Shown here: piece after piece, positions 7,763 through 16,418 of the stretch
Layout: every line of letters starts with the position of its first letter
Position numbering within the stretch: position 1 is the first letter of the stretch
Origin: an uncultured bacterium
GTDB lineage: Bacteria; Verrucomicrobiota; Kiritimatiellia; RFP12; UBA1067
Assembly: GCA_902780865.1 (NCBI GenBank)
Contig: CACZHC010000054.1
Coordinates: 1 to 38,180 of the forward strand
DNA length: 38,180 nt
Reading direction: 5' to 3'
The notes under the pieces: model-generated
What the model saw: the letters and a program-made list of their open reading frames with translations, nothing else
Told to the model about the DNA's origin: nothing
Databases searched by the model: none
Position numbers and translations under genes: made by a program

Positions 7763-8776
7763 CTACGCGAGCTGCGAAAGGAACCTGACGTCGTTTTCGT
7801 AGAGCCAGCGAATGTCCGGAATCCCGTACTTGATCATCGCGATGCGCTCGACGCCGAAGCCGAACGCATACCCCGAGACCTTCTCGGCGTCGTAGCCGAC
7901 GTGCCCGAAGACGCGCGGATCGACCATGCCGGCTCCCGCGACCTCGATCCAGCCGGACTGCTTGCAGACGTTGCAGCCCTTGCCCTTGCAGACATGGCAG
8001 GTGAAGTCGACTTCGACCGACGGCTCGGTGAACGGGAAGAAGTGCGGGCGGAACCTGACCGTAACGCCGTCGCCCATCATCTCCTTCGCGAAGTACGCGA
8101 GCACCGACTTGAGGTCGGCGAGCGAGACGGGCTTGGTGTCGACGTAGAGTCCCTCGATCTGGTGGAAGTTCGCGGAGTGCGTCGCGTCCGTCGTGTCGCG
8201 GCGATAGGTGCGGCCTGGGCAGATAACGCGGATCGGCGGTTTGTTCGCCATCATCGTGCGGATTTGCACTGGCGAGGTCTGGGTCCTCAGGAGGCAGTCT
8301 TCGCCGAACCAGAAAGTGTCGCTCCTGTCCATCGACGGATGGTGAGCAGGCGTGTTGAGCGCGGTGAAGTTGTTGAACTTCGTCTCGAGCTCAGGGCCGT
8401 CGGCGACTGTGAAGCCGAGTCGCCCGAAAATCGTCGCGGTCTCCTCGATGACGCGGGAGAGCGGATGCTTGACGCCAAGCCCCCACCAGCGGCCGGGAAG
8501 CGTGAGATCGGCATCTACCGCCTTTTCGCCCGCGGAGCTACCGGTGCCCTTCGCCGCCAGCGCGGCCTCGACCTCGGCGCGCCATGCCTGGACGGCCTTG
8601 CCGAACGCGGGACGCTCTTCCTTCGGAACATCCTTCATCGCCTTGATGAGCGCGGGGATCGAACCGTTGCGGCCGACATACTTTACGCGAAGCGCCTCGA
8701 CCGCTGCGGCGTCGTTCGCCGCGGCGATTTCCTTCAGGCTCTCCGCCTTCGCATTCTCGAGTTCTGCAAGAGTCAT
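7763..8776 (-). CDS. pheS: Phenylalanyl-tRNA synthetase alpha subunit
   Basis: 337 residues, normal for PheS. Class II synthetase motif 2 is seen at ICPGRTYRRDTTDATHSANF, with the HQIEG that follows, and motif 3 at GYAFGFGVERIAMIKYGIPD. Phe binding is marked by the FWFGEDCLLRTQTSP region. A CHVCKGKGCNVC insert, a possible zinc-binding knuckle, appears before the GWIEVAGAGMV strand and is also known from other bacterial PheS. The N-terminus is the expected helical arm. The enzyme charges tRNA-Phe as a heterotetramer with PheT, but pheT is not in this window. The start has a GGAAGG ribosome site and its own promoter. Confidence 0.97.
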   Translation of the reverse strand: MTLAELENAKAESLKEIAAANDAAAVEALRVKYVGRNGSIPALIKAMKDVPKEERPAFGKAVQAWRAEVEAALAAKGTGSSAGEKAVDADLTLPGRWWGLGVKHPLSRVIEETATIFGRLGFTVADGPELETKFNNFTALNTPAHHPSMDRSDTFWFGEDCLLRTQTSPVQIRTMMANKPPIRVICPGRTYRRDTTDATHSANFHQIEGLYVDTKPVSLADLKSVLAYFAKEMMGDGVTVRFRPHFFPFTEPSVEVDFTCHVCKGKGCNVCKQSGWIEVAGAGMVDPRVFGHVGYDAEKVSGYAFGFGVERIAMIKYGIPDIRWLYENDVRFLSQLA

Positions 8777-8802
8777 TTCGCCTTCCCAAATTTTTGCCGC
8801 GT

Positions 8803-8831
8803 ATTATACCCTTTTTCCGCGCGCGGCTCAA
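8803..8831 (-). promoter_or_regulatory. pheS promoter
   Basis: Minus strand: TTGAGC (8826-8831), 17-base spacer, perfect TATAAT (8803-8808). The leader is about 20 bases and includes the ribosome site of pheS. Confidence 0.75.
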
Positions 8832-8899
8832 CCCTCGAAGTTAAACAAAACGAAAAGCGCAGTGCATTCGCAAGGCGGCGGCCAACTAAAGCGGCGAGG

Positions 8900-10606
8900 T
8901 CAAGATAGCGCAAGTATTGCGAGAATTATCCCGCAAAGCCCCTCTCCGGCGACAAGTCCGGCCGAAAACAGCGTTCCCACGCCTTCGACGCTCGCAGCCC
9001 CCTCGCACTGGCGGCGAGACACCGCCCAACGCAGAAGCCCGCCCGCGAACATCGTCACGCTCAGCCCCACGGGAAGATAGATGCCGATTGCGACAGGCAT
9101 CACCGGAACGCGCAAGATCGCGAGCACCACCGCTATCGCCGCGCCAATGCCGATAAAGCCCCACGGAAGGCCTCCATCCATAATCCCCTCGACGATGACT
9201 TTCATCAGCGTCGCCTGAGGCGCGGAAATCGCATCGCTACCAAAGCCCCAGGCGCGGTGAAGCATGACAAGCACCCCGCCGATCGCAAGCGCCGAAGCCG
9301 TGACGCCGACAAGCTCGCCCAACTGCTGCTTCCACGGGGTCGCCCCAAGGACATGCCCCGTCTTGAGATCCTGCGCGGTATCGCCCGCTATCGCCGCGAC
9401 GATGCACACGACGCTTCCTATCGCTATCGCGGCGACCATTCCAGCCGCGCCGACAGAGCCCGTCTCCTTCAGGACAAGCGTCGCGACGACAAGCGTGGCG
9501 ATGGTCATGCCGGACACCGGATTGTTGGAACTGCCGACAAGCCCTACCATCCTTGCCGAGACCGCCGCGAAAAAGAAGCCGAAAAGCGCGATCATCAACG
9601 CGCCTACGAACGACACGGGCACAGCCGGCACGAGCCAGATGAAGGTCACAACGCAAAGAAGGCATCCGATGACAGTCTTCATCGGCAGATCACGCTTTGC
9701 GTCGTCTTCAGCACCGCCATCTTCGCCCGGTGCGCCCTTCGCAGACCTGAACGTGCGGAAGAACATCGGCAGCGACCGTACAAGCGAAATGAATCCGCCT
9801 ACGGCTATCGCCCCTGCGCCAATATAGCGCACATAGCCGCTCCAAACCGCCTTCACGTTCCCGGCGCCCCACATGGCGGAGGCCTCAGGAATCGTCGCGA
9901 CAACAATTGGCATAAGCACCATCCATCCGAGCATTGCGCCACAGAACAGAAGAGCGGAAACCTTCGGCCCGACGATGTACCCGACGCCAAGAAGCGCAGG
10001 CGAGACATCGAATCCCATTGCGCCGCGAACGACCTTGACCGGCCAGACGAAAGTCTCGGGAATCCACTTGAGCCACCCGGTGACGAACTTTACGACAGCC
10101 GCCGCACCGAGCCCGAAAAACACGTTCTTCGCATGCTTCGCGCCCGCCTCGCCAGCCCGCAGCACATCCGCGCAGGCAAGTCCCTCGGGGTAGACGAGCG
10201 TCTTGTCCGAAACGATAAGAGACTTCCTCAGCGGCACCATCAGCAGCACGCCGAGAATTCCGCCCGACAAGGCGATCAAGGCGACGGAAAGAATCTCTGG
10301 TGCGGAAAATTCTGCAGGACGCTCCTCGGCCCACAGGTACAAAGCGGGGAGAGTGAATATTGCGCCTGCAGCCAGCGACTCGCCCGCGCTGCCTATCGTC
10401 TGCACCATGTTGTTCTCGAGTATGGAATCGCGTCTGAGGACAAAGCGCAGCACACCCATGGAGATCACCGCCGCCGGAACGGAAGCCGAGACGGTAAGCC
10501 CGACGCGAAGTCCGAGATAGGCATTCGCCGCGCCGAACACGACCGCGAGCAACACACCCAGGATGAGTGCCGTTACCGTCAGTTCCCTATTGCCGTTCGT
10601 TGCCAT
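8900..10606 (-). CDS. OPT-family oligopeptide/metal-chelate transporter
   Basis: 568 residues, almost entirely hydrophobic helices (roughly 14-16 membrane segments). NAYLGLRVGLTVSASVPAAV near the start and ILENNMVQTIGSAGESLAAG (about 62-81) are typical of the OPT/YSL superfamily. Members carry oligopeptides or metal chelates across the inner membrane; the substrate here is unknown. It starts 16 bases after the stop of the tandem AAA+ gene, so the two are probably cotranscribed. That pairing is unusual and may mean the ATPase acts on the transporter. Confidence 0.9.
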   Translation of the reverse strand: MATNGNRELTVTALILGVLLAVVFGAANAYLGLRVGLTVSASVPAAVISMGVLRFVLRRDSILENNMVQTIGSAGESLAAGAIFTLPALYLWAEERPAEFSAPEILSVALIALSGGILGVLLMVPLRKSLIVSDKTLVYPEGLACADVLRAGEAGAKHAKNVFFGLGAAAVVKFVTGWLKWIPETFVWPVKVVRGAMGFDVSPALLGVGYIVGPKVSALLFCGAMLGWMVLMPIVVATIPEASAMWGAGNVKAVWSGYVRYIGAGAIAVGGFISLVRSLPMFFRTFRSAKGAPGEDGGAEDDAKRDLPMKTVIGCLLCVVTFIWLVPAVPVSFVGALMIALFGFFFAAVSARMVGLVGSSNNPVSGMTIATLVVATLVLKETGSVGAAGMVAAIAIGSVVCIVAAIAGDTAQDLKTGHVLGATPWKQQLGELVGVTASALAIGGVLVMLHRAWGFGSDAISAPQATLMKVIVEGIMDGGLPWGFIGIGAAIAVVLAILRVPVMPVAIGIYLPVGLSVTMFAGGLLRWAVSRRQCEGAASVEGVGTLFSAGLVAGEGLCGIILAILALS

Positions 10607-10622
10607 TCAATGCGACAGACCC

Positions 10623-12641
10623 TCAATCTTCCGCCGACGCGTCTGGGTCTTTGAGCTTTACGCCAAGATCCTTGAGGCGAAGAGTCTGGAGTTCCTCGGC
10701 AGAGGGATCCTTGAGGTCGGTGACGCGCAGCGCCTGGCGTTCGACCGTCTTCTCGAAGAGGTTTCTCGCCCAGCGGGCGTTGCCGAAGTTCTTGTCGCGC
10801 TTCTCGGTCAGCATCGAGATGTATGGCACAAGCCAGTGCTCGACGTCGTCAGAAAGACGGTACTTCGCCTTCTTTGCCATGGAGCGATAGATTTCGGCAA
10901 GCTCCTTCGCAGAGTAGTCTGGGAATTCAATCGTCCTGTTGAATCGGCTCTCGAGCCCCGAGTTGATCTCCATGAACTTCTTCATCTCGTTGCTGTAGCC
11001 GGCGATGATCACGACCATCGAGCCGCGCGCGTCCTCCATGCGCTTCAGGAGCGTTGCGACCGCTTCGGAGCCATACTGGTCGTTCTCGCCTTGGTTGAGC
11101 TGATATGCCTCGTCGATGAAGAGGATGCCGCCCATTGCGGAGTCGATGAGCTTGTTCGTCTTTGCGGCCGTCTGGCCCTCGTATTTCGCGACGAGCCCCG
11201 AGCGGTCTGTCTCGACAAAATTCGCGCGATCCAAGACTCCGAGCGCGCGGAATGCCTTGCCGAGAATCCGCGCGACTGTCGTCTTGCCCGTGCCGGGGTT
11301 CCCGGTGAAGACAAAGTTGTAGCTCATCGTGACGTTGTTCTCGAGCCCCTTCTCCTCGCGCATCTTGTTCGCGCGGACAGTCGCGATAAGGCGGCGAAGT
11401 TCGTCCTTCACGGGCTTTAACCCCACGAGCGAGTCAAGTTCCGCAAGGACCTCGTCGACCGTCGGGGCGCGGACATCTGTCTTGCGCTCGCCAAGCCCAA
11501 GGTCAGCAAGCACGAGCGTCTTGAGTGCGTCGGCGTCGAGATTACCCGACTCCGCAAGCCGGTTCGCCTGGCGGCCAGTTGCGTCCTCGAAGAGCTGGCG
11601 CACGAACCTCGCGTTTCCGAAAGTGCGGTCGCGCTTCGCGGTGAGCTTCGCCATGGCGGCGTCGAGCCCTTCTTCGAGATCTGCCGCGAGGACAAACTCG
11701 TTTTTCTTCGCCATAGAACGGAAGATCGCAGCAAGCTCCTTCGCCGTGTAGTCGGCAAACTCTATCGTCTTCGAAAAGCGGCTCCTGAGGCCGGAATTCG
11801 CGTCGAGGAAGTCGCGCATTTCATCTGTGTAGCCCGCGGCGATCACGATAAGCTTGTCACGGTCGTCTTCCATGCGCTTGAGGAGCGTCGCAATCGCCTC
11901 CTTGCCGTAGTCGTCGCTGTCGCTGTTCGCAAGCTGGTACGCCTCGTCGACGAAAAGGATGCCTCCTATCGCCTCGTCAACCTTGGCGTTCGTCTTTACG
12001 GCCGTCTCGCCCGCATAGCGACCGACGAGCCCGGAGCGGTCCGTCTCGACGAGCTGCCCGCCCTTCGCGATGCCGAGTGCGCGGAACGCGCGCGCTACGA
12101 TGCGCGCGACTGTCGTCTTGCCGGTGCCGGGATTGCCGGTGAAGACCATGTGGTAGGTCATCGGCGGGACCTTGAGCCCCTGGGCACGGCGCGCTTCGTT
12201 AACCTTGGCGAGATTCACTATGCGCTTCACTTCCGCCTTTACGCCTTCGAGACCGACGAGCGAATCAAGCTCGGCAAGAACATCCTCGACCGATTCCTTC
12301 GACGCGGCAGATTCGCCGCTGTCGCCCGTCGAGACCTTCACATTCTCGCTCGGCTCGGGATTGGGCTCCTCGTCGCTCGAAAGGTCAAGCGGAACGGTCG
12401 CCGCGAGGACGATGCATGCGATCGCACCGATCGGTCCAAGGCACACGCGCAACCAACGCGGGGTCGTGTCGGAGAAAAGGAAGAAACGAACCAAGGCCAT
12501 CGGTATGGCCAGCATAAGCATGTAAAGAAGAAAGCTGACGCCGGCGTCCGCATCAAGCAACGCAAAAGCCACGACGAACACGACGATATCAAGAAGGCAT
12601 CCCGCCCCCCAGTATCCCCAGTTTGCAGAATTCTTGTCCAT
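10623..12641 (-). CDS. Membrane-anchored protein with two CbxX/SpoVK-type AAA+ domains
   Basis: 672 residues. Hydrophobic helices at about 10-30, 33-57 and 65-84 anchor the N-terminus. A charged linker follows (85-120), then two homologous AAA+ modules of the CbxX/CfqX type (CbbX Rubisco activase, SpoVK, EccA relatives). Module 1 has GNPGTGKT (169-176), Walker B GGILFVDEA (226-234) and the NSGLRSRF arginine region (283-290). Module 2 has GNPGTGKT (447-454), GGILFIDEA (504-512) and NSGLESRF (560-567). Both look catalytically intact. Each module is preceded by the same VDEVLAELDSLVGL-like segment, so this is an internal duplication. No Rubisco or ESX gene is nearby. The role is unknown; remodelling of a membrane partner, possibly the OPT protein, is inference. 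The start lacks a ribosome site. Confidence 0.88.
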   Translation of the reverse strand: MDKNSANWGYWGAGCLLDIVVFVVAFALLDADAGVSFLLYMLMLAIPMALVRFFLFSDTTPRWLRVCLGPIGAIACIVLAATVPLDLSSDEEPNPEPSENVKVSTGDSGESAASKESVEDVLAELDSLVGLEGVKAEVKRIVNLAKVNEARRAQGLKVPPMTYHMVFTGNPGTGKTTVARIVARAFRALGIAKGGQLVETDRSGLVGRYAGETAVKTNAKVDEAIGGILFVDEAYQLANSDSDDYGKEAIATLLKRMEDDRDKLIVIAAGYTDEMRDFLDANSGLRSRFSKTIEFADYTAKELAAIFRSMAKKNEFVLAADLEEGLDAAMAKLTAKRDRTFGNARFVRQLFEDATGRQANRLAESGNLDADALKTLVLADLGLGERKTDVRAPTVDEVLAELDSLVGLKPVKDELRRLIATVRANKMREEKGLENNVTMSYNFVFTGNPGTGKTTVARILGKAFRALGVLDRANFVETDRSGLVAKYEGQTAAKTNKLIDSAMGGILFIDEAYQLNQGENDQYGSEAVATLLKRMEDARGSMVVIIAGYSNEMKKFMEINSGLESRFNRTIEFPDYSAKELAEIYRSMAKKAKYRLSDDVEHWLVPYISMLTEKRDKNFGNARWARNLFEKTVERQALRVTDLKDPSAEELQTLRLKDLGVKLKDPDASAED

Positions 12642-12647
12642 GCGGTC

Positions 12648-12656
12648 ATTTTACCA
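12648..12656 (-). promoter_or_regulatory. Extended -10 promoter, leaderless start of the tandem AAA+ gene
   Basis: Minus strand TGG-TAAAAT, ending 6 bases before the ATG at 12641. Transcription would begin at or next to the start codon, and there is no Shine-Dalgarno. Confidence 0.6.
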
Positions 12657-12670
12657 TATTTCGGGCGCTT

Positions 12671-14194
12671 TTATTCGCCGAGGTCGGTCTTAGCCGTGAC
12701 CTGGCGCGGACGCTCGTAGCACGCGAAGAGCGCGTCGGTGAAGCGGCGGTCGGGCGCCTTCGTGAGCCAGCTCACGACCGGAACGATGACGAAGCCAGCG
12801 AGCATCGCGATCGCGCCAGAGTGGATCGGATTCATCTTCGTGCCGGGCCATAGCTCCGGCTTCCAGCCGAAGACGTTCGCCGTCGTGAGGACGACGGCAA
12901 ACACGAAGCACGCCCAGCACGCCGCCTTGAACGACCCGGCCATCGCGCCCCACGAGATGCCCATCATCTGCGCGATGAACGCGATCGGGTTCTTGCTGTT
13001 GTACTGCACGAGCGCGAGAGCCGCGCTGACCGCGATGAAAACAACGAGCAGCATGCGGATGCAAAGCACCTGCTTCTTCTGCGTCATGTCCTTGACGATC
13101 GTCCCGCGGATGAAGTCGATCGTAAGCGTCGAGCTCGAAGTCATGACGAGCGAGGACAGCGTCGACATCGACGCGGAAAGGACGAGGATGACCGTAAGCG
13201 CAATAAGCCCAGGGCCGAGGCCCGAAAGCATCGCGGGGATTATCGCGTCGAAGCCCTCTTTCGCGACGTCGACCTTGTCGCCGAAAAGCCGCCCGAAGCC
13301 GCCGAGGAAATAGCAGCCGCCGGCAACGACGAAGGCGAAGAGCGTCGAAATCACGGTGCCCTTCCTGATCGCGTCCTCGTTCTTGATCGCATAGAACTTC
13401 TGCACCATCTGCGGAAGGCCCCACGTTCCGAGGGATGTCAGTATCACGACGAAGAGCAGGCTAAGGGGATCGGGGCCGAAGAAAGACGTAAAGATGCCGG
13501 GCGTCGTCGTCACGGAGTGGTCGGTGACGCGCGCGAGCCCGTCGAGAGCCGCGGCAAAGCCGCCCTTCGACGAAAGTACCGCGGCAATCAGGGCGACGAG
13601 GCCGCCGAGCATGATGAGCCCCTGGATGAAGTCGTTGATCGCAGTCGCGAGATAGCCGCCGGCGATCACGTAGATCGCCGTGAGAACCGCCATCACGACG
13701 ATGCACGCGGAATAGGAGAAGCCGGGGAAAGCCATGGAGAAGAGACGCGAGAGGCCGTTGTAGAGCGACGCCGTGTAGGGAATGAGGAACACGAAGATGA
13801 TCGCCGACGCGGCGAGCTTGAGCGACGAGGAGTCAAAGCGCTTCGCGAAGAAGTCGGGCATTGTGGCCGAGTCGAGGTGCTGCGTCAGAAGTCGCGTGCG
13901 ACGGCCAAGGATTATCCACGCGAGAAGCGAGCCGACAAGAGCGTTGCCGATGCCAACCCATGTCGAAGAAATGCCGTATTTCCAGCCGAACTGCCCGGCG
14001 TAGCCGACGAAGACGACGGCGGAGAAGTAGCTCGTGCCGTAGGCGAACGCCGTGAGCCATGCGCCGACAGACCTCCCGCCGAGCACGAAACCGTCGACCG
14101 ACCCAGCGCCGCGGCGGCACTTGAAGCCGATCCAGATGAGGGCCGCAAAGTAGGCGGCGAGAAGCGAAAGCTTGACGAGAAGTTCGAATTTCAT
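12671..14194 (-). CDS. Sodium:solute symporter (SSS family)
   Basis: 507 residues with about 13 hydrophobic helices. GFVLGGRSVGAWLTAFAYGTSYFSA (about 35-59) has the SSS pattern seen in PutP and SGLT proteins, as does IYVIAGGYLATAINDFIQGL. The family couples Na+ entry to uptake of sugars, amino acids or organic acids in the inner membrane. The substrate here is unknown. The start codon overlaps the amidase stop by 4 bases (ATGA), and GGAAGG in the amidase tail serves as ribosome site, so it is the third gene of the thrH-amidase-symporter unit. Confidence 0.9.
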   Translation of the reverse strand: MKFELLVKLSLLAAYFAALIWIGFKCRRGAGSVDGFVLGGRSVGAWLTAFAYGTSYFSAVVFVGYAGQFGWKYGISSTWVGIGNALVGSLLAWIILGRRTRLLTQHLDSATMPDFFAKRFDSSSLKLAASAIIFVFLIPYTASLYNGLSRLFSMAFPGFSYSACIVVMAVLTAIYVIAGGYLATAINDFIQGLIMLGGLVALIAAVLSSKGGFAAALDGLARVTDHSVTTTPGIFTSFFGPDPLSLLFVVILTSLGTWGLPQMVQKFYAIKNEDAIRKGTVISTLFAFVVAGGCYFLGGFGRLFGDKVDVAKEGFDAIIPAMLSGLGPGLIALTVILVLSASMSTLSSLVMTSSSTLTIDFIRGTIVKDMTQKKQVLCIRMLLVVFIAVSAALALVQYNSKNPIAFIAQMMGISWGAMAGSFKAACWACFVFAVVLTTANVFGWKPELWPGTKMNPIHSGAIAMLAGFVIVPVVSWLTKAPDRRFTDALFACYERPRQVTAKTDLGE

Positions 14195-15129
14195 TTTTCC
14201 TTCCTTTCAGGTGGACCCTTGCGCCACGCGTCGATGCCCGAGGCAATCGCCTCTGCGACAACGCGCCGGCGCGCGGCGTTCCATATTGCCTCCTCGCCCG
14301 CAGGCGAAGTGACGAAATCGACTTCCACGAGACAGCTCGGTATCTCGGGATTGCGCGTGACGGCGAAGTTGGCGTGCATCGGGCCGTTCGACTTGAGAGT
14401 GTCGCCAAGCGCCGCCGCCATCTCGGCATTGATCGCCGTCGCGAGCTCCTCGCCTATCGGGTTCCACGAATAGACCGTGTGGTAGCGCAGGAGATTCGGG
14501 TCCTTGTCGTAGGGCGGCGCGTTGTGGTGGATCGACACGAACGCGTCGGCGTCGTTCGTATGCGCCGCCTTCGGACGGTCGTAGAGGGGAATGAACACAT
14601 CGGTCTCGCGCGTCATCACGACGTTGTAGCCACGGGCCAAAAGCGCCGCCTTGAGCTGTTCCGCGACGAGGAGGTTCGCGTCCTTCTCAAAAAAGCCGTG
14701 AGGGCTCTTCGCGCCAGTATCGTCGCCGCCGTGTCCCGCGTCGACGACAATCGTCACCTCGTTCGGCGCCTTGTTCGTAGGCGGCTCCTTCGCCTCGTCC
14801 TTGGCGTAGTCGAGCTTCTTCCACACCTTCTCCGGCGCAGGCTTCGCATTTGGGTCCACAACCGGCTTTTTCGCGATCTTGAACCAGATATTCGTCGCCT
14901 CGCCGGACTGCGACACTACCGAAACGTCGTTCGACCCCTCGGTCGCCTCAATAAGCGTCACCCACGCACCGGTGCGGTAGACGGCAACGTTTGCACCGTT
15001 GACGACGACGTTCGTATCGCCCTTCGCAACTGCGCCGGCCAGATAGACATGGTCGATTGCAGGGAGCTTCGCGCCCTGCGCGGGGAATGCCACGAAAGGC
15101 GCGGCGGCGAGAAGAAGCGTCGATATCAT
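14191..15129 (-). CDS. N-acetylmuramoyl-L-alanine amidase (Amidase_3), exported
   Basis: 312 residues. Residues 1-20 form a signal peptide ending AQGA. Residues about 25-88 form a short beta-rich module (VYLAGAVAKGDTNVVVNG...) like the Ig-fold domains attached to cell-wall enzymes. The Amidase_3 domain covers about 125-305, with zinc/catalytic residues in VVDAGHGGDDTGA (His133), Glu148, SIHHNA (His201) and CLVEVDF (Glu269). It cleaves the amide between N-acetylmuramic acid and L-Ala in peptidoglycan and acts in the periplasm. It begins 3 bases after the thrH stop without its own ribosome site, so it is probably translationally coupled. Confidence 0.9.
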   Translation of the reverse strand: MISTLLLAAAPFVAFPAQGAKLPAIDHVYLAGAVAKGDTNVVVNGANVAVYRTGAWVTLIEATEGSNDVSVVSQSGEATNIWFKIAKKPVVDPNAKPAPEKVWKKLDYAKDEAKEPPTNKAPNEVTIVVDAGHGGDDTGAKSPHGFFEKDANLLVAEQLKAALLARGYNVVMTRETDVFIPLYDRPKAAHTNDADAFVSIHHNAPPYDKDPNLLRYHTVYSWNPIGEELATAINAEMAAALGDTLKSNGPMHANFAVTRNPEIPSCLVEVDFVTSPAGEEAIWNAARRRVVAEAIASGIDAWRKGPPERKEK

Positions 15130-15132
15130 TTG

Positions 15133-15732
15133 TCAGAGCGCGGCGAAAATCGCGTTCAGGAAGTCGTCGTACGTCTCAAACGCCGGGATGTCGGGATTGT
15201 CGGCCTTGATCGCGTCGGTCGAGCGGAAGAGGAAACCCGCCTTGGACGCGCGGATCATGCCGAGGTCGTTGTAGCTGTCGCCGGCGGCGATTGTGTCGAA
15301 GCCGCAGCTCTGGAGGGCCTTGACAGTCGTGAGCTTCGACTGCGGGCAGCGCAGCTTGTAGCCCGTGATGCGGCCGTCAGCGGAAACATCGAGCGAGTTG
15401 CAGAAGATCGCCGGCCAGTTGAGCTTCTTCATGAGCGGGCGCGAGAACTGGTCGAAAGTGTCGGAGAGAATGAGCACCTGCGTCCGTTCGCGGAGCTGGT
15501 CGAGGAATTCTTCCGCGCCGATGAGCGGGCGCATAGAGCTTATCACCTCCTGTATCTGGGGGAGCTTTAGACCATGCTTGTCGAGGAGGTCGATGCGGTA
15601 GTGCATGAGCTTGTCGTAGTCGGGTTCGTCGCGCGTAGTGCGGCGAAATTCGGGGATTCCCGTCTTCTCGGCAAAAGCGATCCAAATCTCCGGAACCAGC
15701 ACTCCTTCAAGATCCAGGCAGACGATATTCAT
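15133..15732 (-). CDS. thrH: ThrH-type phosphoserine phosphatase / homoserine phosphotransferase
   Basis: 199 residues, HAD superfamily. The start MNIVCLDLEGVLVPEIWIAF is close to the Pseudomonas ThrH sequence. ThrH is recognised by the DLEG variant of motif I (Asp7, Glu9) instead of DxD. Motif II is LILSDTF (Ser90) and motif IV is GDSYND (151-156). ThrH removes phosphate from phosphoserine and can pass it to homoserine. With serC at 18031-19128 this supplies the last two steps of serine synthesis; no classical serB is seen here. It has an AAAAGGA ribosome site and its own promoter. Confidence 0.9.
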   Translation of the reverse strand: MNIVCLDLEGVLVPEIWIAFAEKTGIPEFRRTTRDEPDYDKLMHYRIDLLDKHGLKLPQIQEVISSMRPLIGAEEFLDQLRERTQVLILSDTFDQFSRPLMKKLNWPAIFCNSLDVSADGRITGYKLRCPQSKLTTVKALQSCGFDTIAAGDSYNDLGMIRASKAGFLFRSTDAIKADNPDIPAFETYDDFLNAIFAAL

Positions 15733-15755
15733 TCTCTTTTTCCTTTTGGCCGCAT

Positions 15756-15785
15756 ATTATATCATTTGCGGCGGCCGATTATCAA
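15756..15785 (-). promoter_or_regulatory. thrH promoter
   Basis: Minus strand: TTGATA (15780-15785), 18-base spacer, TGA-TATAAT (15756-15761 for the hexamer). Leader about 20 bases with a ribosome site. Confidence 0.7.
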
Positions 15786-15806
15786 TTGCACAACGCAATT
15801 TTCGTG

Positions 15807-15836
15807 TTGAAATCAGGCGGCATGGTTCGGTATAAT
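15807..15836 (+). promoter_or_regulatory. Promoter of the small protein/GTPase pair
   Basis: TTGAAA (15807-15812), 18-base spacer, TATAAT (15831-15836). The ATG at 15846 is 9 bases from the -10, so the message may be leaderless. An upstream in-frame ATG at 15822 would place the -10 inside the gene. Confidence 0.6.
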
Positions 15837-15845
15837 CTATGGCAA

Positions 15846-16418
15846 ATGGGCAATCCCGCCATACTCGCTACGACAACGCATTCCGCCTTCCGCGGATACG
15901 CCTGGTCGCATCTTCCGTCCGACATAAGCGAAGCCGAGCTCGACGGCCTGCGTCGTCTCGCGTCCGAAGGGCGCGGCGATTTCCCAGAACCGACCGACAT
16001 CGCGCGCGGGCTTGTCTCCGATGGCAGGATTGCCGCAGTCTACTCGATTCGCATAGTCACCGAATGGGACAGCGAAGGCCGCGCGTCAGAGTACGCGGCT
16101 TTTGCGATAATGCCACTTGAGGATGCAGGGCTCATAGACCTCGTCGCCCTGCTCTCGCACCCCTTCTTCGCGCTGCCGTCCCACGAACCGCCGACTACAA
16201 TAGAGTATTCGGGCCCGCAATCTGCAACTCCACCGACCGACGCCGCGGGCCGGCTTCTCTGCAGGCACAGGATCGACAACTTCAACCCCCATGCCGCAGG
16301 CGCGCTTCTTGCCAACTACGGCAAAAACTCGTCAAAATGGGCCGTGCGGCTCGGCACCAGCGGAACGGCTACAGTCGAATGCGGCGAATGGAGAAAACCG
16401 TCGGAGGGCGCAAAATGA
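15846..16418 (+). CDS. Unknown protein partnered with a GTPase
   Basis: 190 residues from the ATG at 15846. In-frame ATGs at 15822 and 15786 are alternatives, 15822 having a weak AGGCGG before it. There is no signal peptide or membrane helix. The central part (YSIRIVTEWDSEGRASEYAAFAIM, about 66-89) looks beta-rich. The stop overlaps the GTPase start by 4 bases, so the two products are likely made together in similar amounts. The arrangement recalls GTPase-associated proteins (GAP1-like) found beside TRAFAC-class GTPases in bacterial conflict systems, but I cannot confirm homology by eye. Function unknown. Confidence 0.75.
   Translation: MGNPAILATTTHSAFRGYAWSHLPSDISEAELDGLRRLASEGRGDFPEPTDIARGLVSDGRIAAVYSIRIVTEWDSEGRASEYAAFAIMPLEDAGLIDLVALLSHPFFALPSHEPPTTIEYSGPQSATPPTDAAGRLLCRHRIDNFNPHAAGALLANYGKNSSKWAVRLGTSGTATVECGEWRKPSEGAK

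Noticed and set aside
10623..12641. CbbX Rubisco activase or ESX EccA
   Set aside because: No Rubisco or ESX gene nearby; two AAA+ modules and membrane helices differ from CbbX, and EccA carries TPRs instead.
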